Source: JBBRLG01 sp038231495 (lineage in GTDB: Bacteria; Planctomycetota; Planctomycetia; Gemmatales; Gemmataceae). Taken from it: a DNA stretch of 11,938 bases. The stretch lies in NCBI GenBank assembly GCA_038231495.1, contig JBBRLG010000199.1, positions 1-11,938 of the forward strand, read 5' to 3'. Within the stretch, counting starts at the first letter, position 1. Each line of letters begins with the position of its first letter. Below are positions 7,197 to 11,938 of this stretch, one piece after another. The position numbers were made by a program, and so were the translations under genes. Below the pieces are notes generated by a model. The model had not been told where the DNA came from and searched no databases. It saw only the letters and a list, made by a program, of their open reading frames with translations.

Positions 7197-7685
7197 ATGA
7201 CACGGAAGTCGATGCAGTTCAGTCTGGCGCTGCTCGTTTGTCTGCCGCTCGCCTGCGCCTTACACCCCGAGGTTCGCGTCAACGCCCCGCCCAAAACGGC
7301 CGGCGTCGAGGCGGACCGCTGGTGGGAGAAAACGGTCGACCAGCTGCCGCTGCCGTTCCTCGCCATCTACGCCGAGGCGTCGGAGGTCCACCAGCGCAAG
7401 GGTACGGGAGCCACCTACATCGATTGGTACAAGGGTTCCACCGATGCCGGCGTCTGTCAGTACGAATTGCAATTGCCGACACCGCCGCCGGAGTTGGCGT
7501 TCGCCCGCGTGCGCGAGCGGTTGAAAGGGTTCAAGGCGGACGATTTGCCGATACCCGACGAGCGCCAGGACCACGTCGTCATGGCCGAGGCGTGTCGGGG
7601 TTGTATGCTGGAACAGGCGCTGGACGTGTGGCGCAACGCCCACAAGAAGCTCAACCCGACCAGGCTCAAGAAAGACAAGCTGTAG
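7197..7685 (+). CDS. Small exported protein of unknown function
   Basis: I do not recognise this 162-residue protein. It has an N-terminal signal peptide: basic residues at 3-4, a hydrophobic core at about 8-19, and LPLAC ending at C20. The site could be a lipoprotein cleavage point, but the residues before Cys (Pro-Leu-Ala) are not a standard lipobox, so ordinary secretion is equally possible. The mature part includes RWWEKTVDQLPLPF and a Pro-rich LPTPPPEL. It has three further cysteines, C87 and a CRGC pair at 133-136, which could form a disulfide or hold a metal or heme-like group; a heme c site would need CxxCH and is absent. The C-terminus is Lys-rich. GAGGGAG ends 6 bases before the ATG. 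It converges on galE with a 9-bp gap and has its own promoter candidate. Confidence 0.75.
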   Translation: MTRKSMQFSLALLVCLPLACALHPEVRVNAPPKTAGVEADRWWEKTVDQLPLPFLAIYAEASEVHQRKGTGATYIDWYKGSTDAGVCQYELQLPTPPPELAFARVRERLKGFKADDLPIPDERQDHVVMAEACRGCMLEQALDVWRNAHKKLNPTRLKKDKL

Positions 7686-7694
7686 CCGCCGCCC

Positions 7695-8678
7695 TCAATC
7701 GTCGTAACCCTTCGGGTGGCCGCGGTGCCAGTTCCAGGCGGTTTCGACGATTGAACGCAGGTCGGTGTAACGCGGCTGCCAACCGAGTTCGTTTTGACCC
7801 TTCGCCGCCGCGGCCACCAACACCGGCGGGTCGCCCGGACGGCGCGGGCCTTCCTTTACCGGCGCCAACTGGCCCGTCACCGCCTCCGCCGTGTCGATCA
7901 CCTCGCGAACGCTGTAGCCGTGGCCGGTGCCCAAATTCAATTTCAGTTGCACGCCGGGTGCCAGCTTTTCCAGGGCGAGCAGGTGCGATTCGGCCAGGTC
8001 ATCGACGTGGATGTAGTCGCGGATGCAGGTGCCGTCCGGCGTCGGGTAGTCGGAGCCGAACACTTCGATGGAAGGGCGCTGGCCCAGGATCGCTTGCAGC
8101 ACCAGCGGGATCAGGTGCGATTCGGGGTCGTGGTCCTCGCCGATGGTGCCGCCCGGGTGCGCGCCGGCGGCGTTGAAGTAGCGCAGGGCGGCGAAACCCC
8201 AGTCGTACGCCGTGGCATAGTCCGACAGGGCGTGTTCGACAGCGAGTTTGCTATTGCCGTAGGGGTTTATCGGCTTCTGCGGCTCGTCCTCGGTGATCGG
8301 CACCGTCTGTGGAACGCCGTAGGTCGCGCAGGTGCTCGAAAAGACGAAGCGGCGGATGGTATGGCGGCGCATCGCTTCGAGCAAATTGAGCGTATTGACG
8401 AGGTTGTTCTGGTAATACTTCGCCGGGTTCTTCATCGATTCGCCGACGAGCGAGAACGCCGCGTAGTGAACGACCGCCTCGATGCGGTGCGTCAGGAGAG
8501 CATGGTCGAGTCGCTGCCCCTCGGCGAGGTCGGCAACAATGAGGCGGTCCGCCGGCACGGCGGCGCGGTGGCCCTGGTACAGGTTGTCGTAAACCCACAC
8601 GTCGTGGCCGCGCTCCAGAAATAGCCGAACCGCGTGACTGCCGATGTAGCCGGCACCGCCTGTTACGAGGATTCGCAT
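7695..8678 (-). CDS. galE: UDP-glucose 4-epimerase
   Basis: The 327-residue cytosolic enzyme interconverts UDP-glucose and UDP-galactose using tightly bound NAD, supplying galactose units for polysaccharides and glycolipids. It is an extended short-chain dehydrogenase. The NAD-binding GGAGYIGS is at residues 7-14, the SST catalytic region is at 114-116, and Y140 and K144 form the YxxxK pair. FNAAGAHP (168-175) and CIRDYIHVDDLA (218-229) are typical GalE signatures, and the length is standard. The start is odd: no Shine-Dalgarno sequence is visible, because the ATG directly abuts a heptamer repeat (minus-strand ...CAACGGACT then ATG). Translation may depend on coupling to the ATPase gene 79 bp upstream, or the start may be leaderless. 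It could also be tied functionally to the glycosyltransferase nearby, but that is a guess. Confidence 0.95.
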   Translation of the reverse strand: MRILVTGGAGYIGSHAVRLFLERGHDVWVYDNLYQGHRAAVPADRLIVADLAEGQRLDHALLTHRIEAVVHYAAFSLVGESMKNPAKYYQNNLVNTLNLLEAMRRHTIRRFVFSSTCATYGVPQTVPITEDEPQKPINPYGNSKLAVEHALSDYATAYDWGFAALRYFNAAGAHPGGTIGEDHDPESHLIPLVLQAILGQRPSIEVFGSDYPTPDGTCIRDYIHVDDLAESHLLALEKLAPGVQLKLNLGTGHGYSVREVIDTAEAVTGQLAPVKEGPRRPGDPPVLVAAAAKGQNELGWQPRYTDLRSIVETAWNWHRGHPKGYDD

Positions 8679-8757
8679 AGTCCGTTGTCCGTTGTCCGTT
8701 GTCCGTTGTCAGTTGTTCCCAGCATTTTGCAACGGTCAACGGACACCGGACAACGGA

Positions 8758-8760
<3 letters not shown>
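8678..8760. repeat. Heptanucleotide repeat arranged as an imperfect hairpin
   Basis: The + strand carries four tandem TCCGTTG units and one TCAGTTG (8681-8715). A 14-base centre follows, then CAACGGT, CAACGGA, CACCGGA and CAACGGA (8730-8757). The outer 31 bases of each side (8678-8708 and 8730-8760) are complementary at 29 of 31 positions, and both ends read TAGTCCGTTG inward. The element fills the entire ATPase-galE spacer; its right end forms the ATPase TAG stop and its left end touches the galE ATG. It resembles the short tandemly repeated heptamers known from some cyanobacteria and other bacteria. Confidence 0.9.
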
Positions 8761-9693
<933 letters not shown>

Positions 9694-9713
9694 ATCACAA
9701 TCTCAGGATTAGC

Positions 9714-9732
9714 GACGCTTCGCAGAAGCGTC
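9714..9732. other. Intercistronic hairpin before the ABC ATPase gene
   Basis: GACGCTT and AAGCGTC form a perfect 7-bp stem with a 5-base loop, in the 50-bp gap between the membrane protein stop and the ATPase start. On the minus strand it is preceded, not followed, by a T-rich run, so it does not look like a Rho-independent terminator. It could act in mRNA processing or stability. Confidence 0.45.
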
Positions 9733-9743
9733 ACAAAAAGCAA

Positions 9744-11938
9744 TTACTTCCGCGATTTCACCGGCAAATACATGCGCACATAGGTCTCTTGCCGCATGGT
9801 GCCGGCCAGGTCCGGACGCGTCGCCTTGCCGTCGGGCAGCGCGCCGAGCCACAGCTTCGTCGGCGTGCCGGCGGCGGCGTTTACGTCCTTCGCTGGGCCG
9901 GCCTTGGTCGATGCCGGCAGCCGGCCAACCAGCACGGCGAAGTCGCCGGGGTCTTTTTCCTCCGCCGCGTTGATCCGCCACGATTCGTCGAATTCGCGCA
10001 GCGACCCGTTGACGAAGTTCCGCTGCTGGCTATTGCTGCGGCTCGCCTCGTGGAACATCAGCGCGGGCATGAACTCGCGGGACGACTCCGCCACAGCGGG
10101 GCCGCGGCCGGCCGGCCCGTAGTTGACGCTGACGCTCGGCTTGACCCACTGCAGCGCCCCGCCGGTGGAGGCGATCACCGGCCGGCGGTTGTTCTCGCCG
10201 GGGATCAGCGTCTTCAGGTCGTACGCCTTGCCGCGGTGCAGCAGCGTCGCCTCTTCGAGGTTCGCCGGCAGGAAGCTCGTCACCGACCCGCCCAGCGTGC
10301 TGGTGCGGTCGCCGGGCGTGTTGAACAGGTCCGACCGGATCGGCGGGCGAGCCGGGTCAATGCGGCCGGTCCACTGGGCCTGGAACCCCTTCGTGGACCA
10401 CACCTGGATGGGCACGCGCACCAGGCCGCCGGTTGCCGGGTCGTACTCGTAGGACCGCCGGAACAGACTCTTGCGGGCCGACGTGTCCTGGCTGAACCAA
10501 CTCACCAGCGGCGGGCTGCCGGCGGCGTCTTTTTTTACGCCCCAGCCGTCGGCCGGCTCTACGCCCACCGTGAAGTTCTGAATCCGCGGGCTGAACACGA
10601 CGAACCAGCTGCTGCCCTGCACTGTGTCCGTTTGCAAGTCGATGTCGATCAAGTCGAGTTTGTTGATTTTCTGGTCGTCGCCCTTCAGAGCGTAGGCGGC
10701 GAAGTAGGCGCCGGCGCTGACCGTCAGGACCACCAGCGGGAACGTCACCCAGGTCAGTTCCAGCCGCTTCACCACCTTTTTCAGAATGAAGTAGTCGAGC
10801 GGGCCGACCACCAGGATGTACACCAGGATGAACAGCGCCACCCAGCCGAAGGAGATGACGGGCACGCCCTCGAACGTCTCCAGATTGTTTTGCAAGCGGC
10901 GCACCAGATCCTTCTCGCCGCCTTCGCTGGTCTGAAAGCCCGCCGCGTTCGGGTCGGCTTTTTCGGACGAGTAAATCGGCCCACTCTGGTTCAGCAGGGC
11001 TTCCCAGAACTGGCCCTGACCCTTCCAGCGCGTGAACGGCGGCTGGTCGAGGTCAATGGCCACGACGGTGACGCGGCCCAGGCCGTACGGCGCCTGTACG
11101 ATCAGCGGGCCGCGCTGCCCGCCCTCGGCGTAGGTCGCCAGGTCGCGGGCGCCGCGGCCGGGCTTTTTGTCCAGCTTCGTCAGGTCGAGCAGGTTCTTGC
11201 CCTGTGGGTCGGTCAGCTCGTCCACCGGCAGCGTCTGGAAATCGACGCGCACCGCCTTGGGCGTACTGGTGCCGGCGAGGTCCACGGGCAGGATCGGCTT
11301 CAGCGCCTCGCGGTTGGCCAGCTGGCCCTGGTTCTTGCCGACGCTCAGCAGCAGCTTGCCGCCGCGGCGGACCCACTCGAACAGGGCCGAGCGCTTGGCC
11401 TCGTCGCTGAGCAGGCCATCGACGAACCCCGCATCGCCGGTGGTGAGGATGACCACGTCGGCCGGCTGGTAGCCAAACCACTTGTCGGGCAGTTCTTCGA
11501 CCTTGTCGATGGCAGCGATTTCCGACCGCCGGGTTTCTTCTTTTTCGCCGGCGCCGGGGAGCCGCAGGCCGGAGAGCCGGGCGCCGAGGGTGACGTACAG
11601 GTAATAGTTCGGCGGCAACGCGGCCGAGTCGGGCCGGGCCTTCACGTCCTTGCCGTCGAATTGGAGCGTGACTGTGATGTCCGCGTTATCGAGCTTGCCG
11701 GGCCGGGTGTAGGTCAAAAAGGTGTGCGTCGGCGTCTCAGCGGTGAATTCGATCAGCGGAATTTTCACCGAATAGTCGTTCAGCACGTCGTCGGCGTCGA
11801 TCGACTGCACGGTGAGGACGGCGTCCTTGACGGTGCCCTTGCCCTCGACGGTGACGTACACCGGCGTCCACTGCCCGGCCTTGAACATCGGCAGCCGGCG
11901 GAAGGGGTCGTCCTTGTCGAGCAGCGGGCCCGGCAGGA
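9744..11938 (-). CDS. Membrane protein with amidotransferase-like module, partner of the ABC ATPase (5' partial)
   Basis: The frame stays open to the window edge, so the N-terminus is missing. An ATG at 11888 is internal: the 16 codons before it read on as coding sequence (LPGPLLDKDDPFRRLP). Counting from that Met, residues 1-100 form an immunoglobulin-like beta region (GQWTPVYVTVEGKG). Residues 143-185 (VVILTTGDAGFVDGLL through FEWVRRGGKLLLSVG) and the GLGRVTVVAIDLDQPPF segment (269-285) resemble a class I glutamine-amidotransferase-like fold, without a clear catalytic Cys. Two membrane segments follow (about 345-363 and 383-401) with VGPLDYFILKK between them. The last 310 residues are beta-rich and soluble. 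The fold order recalls the GldG-like and DUF4350-type proteins that accompany ABC ATPases. It is transcribed just ahead of the ATPase and probably belongs to the same complex at the inner membrane. Confidence 0.85.
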   Translation of the reverse strand, partial: LPGPLLDKDDPFRRLPMFKAGQWTPVYVTVEGKGTVKDAVLTVQSIDADDVLNDYSVKIPLIEFTAETPTHTFLTYTRPGKLDNADITVTLQFDGKDVKARPDSAALPPNYYLYVTLGARLSGLRLPGAGEKEETRRSEIAAIDKVEELPDKWFGYQPADVVILTTGDAGFVDGLLSDEAKRSALFEWVRRGGKLLLSVGKNQGQLANREALKPILPVDLAGTSTPKAVRVDFQTLPVDELTDPQGKNLLDLTKLDKKPGRGARDLATYAEGGQRGPLIVQAPYGLGRVTVVAIDLDQPPFTRWKGQGQFWEALLNQSGPIYSSEKADPNAAGFQTSEGGEKDLVRRLQNNLETFEGVPVISFGWVALFILVYILVVGPLDYFILKKVVKRLELTWVTFPLVVLTVSAGAYFAAYALKGDDQKINKLDLIDIDLQTDTVQGSSWFVVFSPRIQNFTVGVEPADGWGVKKDAAGSPPLVSWFSQDTSARKSLFRRSYEYDPATGGLVRVPIQVWSTKGFQAQWTGRIDPARPPIRSDLFNTPGDRTSTLGGSVTSFLPANLEEATLLHRGKAYDLKTLIPGENNRRPVIASTGGALQWVKPSVSVNYGPAGRGPAVAESSREFMPALMFHEASRSNSQQRNFVNGSLREFDESWRINAAEEKDPGDFAVLVGRLPASTKAGPAKDVNAAAGTPTKLWLGALPDGKATRPDLAGTMRQETYVRMYLPVKSRK

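Noticed and set aside
6967..7203. A 79-codon 5' extension of the VOC protein
   Set aside because: The extension is Arg/Ser/Pro-rich, lies before the first VOC strand, and would overlap the divergent gene start. A GGTGA and ATG at 6966 fit better.
7238..8176. A 312-codon + strand open frame running through the exported-protein gene into galE
   Set aside because: Its translation is Arg/Ala/Gly/Pro-rich low complexity and conflicts with two better-supported genes.
7794..8624. A 276-codon + strand open frame opposite galE
   Set aside because: Antisense shadow of a clear UDP-glucose 4-epimerase.
8681..8757. Possible CRISPR-like array
   Set aside because: The units are contiguous 7-mers without spacers, and half are inverted, so it is a tandem/inverted simple repeat.

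Overview
This window looks like chromosome of a planctomycete, most probably a Gemmata-like member of the Gemmataceae. The evidence is high GC content with GC-rich third positions, long antisense open frames of the kind such codon use creates, and a surface protein that opens with an LEALEDRVVPA motif typical of the planctomycete extracellular (Planc_extracel) N-terminus. A small membrane-anchored protein with a GMSxxEA motif and an LVDRVKKSVGW tail also recalls a paralogous family I associate with these genomes. The taxon is an inference; there is no rRNA or other marker gene here.

Layout on the + strand, 1-3065: the 3' end of an unidentified gene overlaps by ATGA with a membrane-anchored P-loop GTPase (126-1715). 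A UDP-glycosyltransferase follows (1764-3065). These three could be one transcription unit. The glycosyltransferase meets a nitrilase/aliphatic-amidase-superfamily gene tail to tail (3062-4117, minus), and both stop codons are read from one CTAG palindrome.

Positions 4118-5032 form an accessory-looking patch: an AT-richer spacer, what I read as a decayed copy of a small gene (about 4298-4438), the intact small gene (4503-4877), and then a 485-residue secreted or surface beta-rich protein (5033-6490).

Positions 6535-7685 hold a divergent pair: a VOC/glyoxalase-fold protein (minus) and a small exported protein of unknown function (plus). The intergenic region between them has promoter-like sequences and a perfect 8-bp inverted repeat that brackets a -10-like element.

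Positions 7695-11938 are all on the minus strand. In transcription order they are a large membrane protein with a glutamine-amidotransferase-like module (5' end outside the window), an ABC transporter ATPase, and galE (UDP-glucose 4-epimerase). The first two fit a Gld/Nat-type ABC export or gliding-like system whose permease is probably upstream of the window. The whole ATPase-galE gap is filled by a heptanucleotide repeat arranged as an imperfect hairpin; it supplies the ATPase stop codon and abuts the galE start codon. This is the most unusual structure in the window.

I see no tRNA, rRNA, CRISPR array, transposase or phage gene. I found no complete undescribed multi-gene system; the noteworthy items are the heptamer hairpin, the decayed paralogue, the operator-like repeat, and the poorly characterised membrane protein paired with the ATPase.
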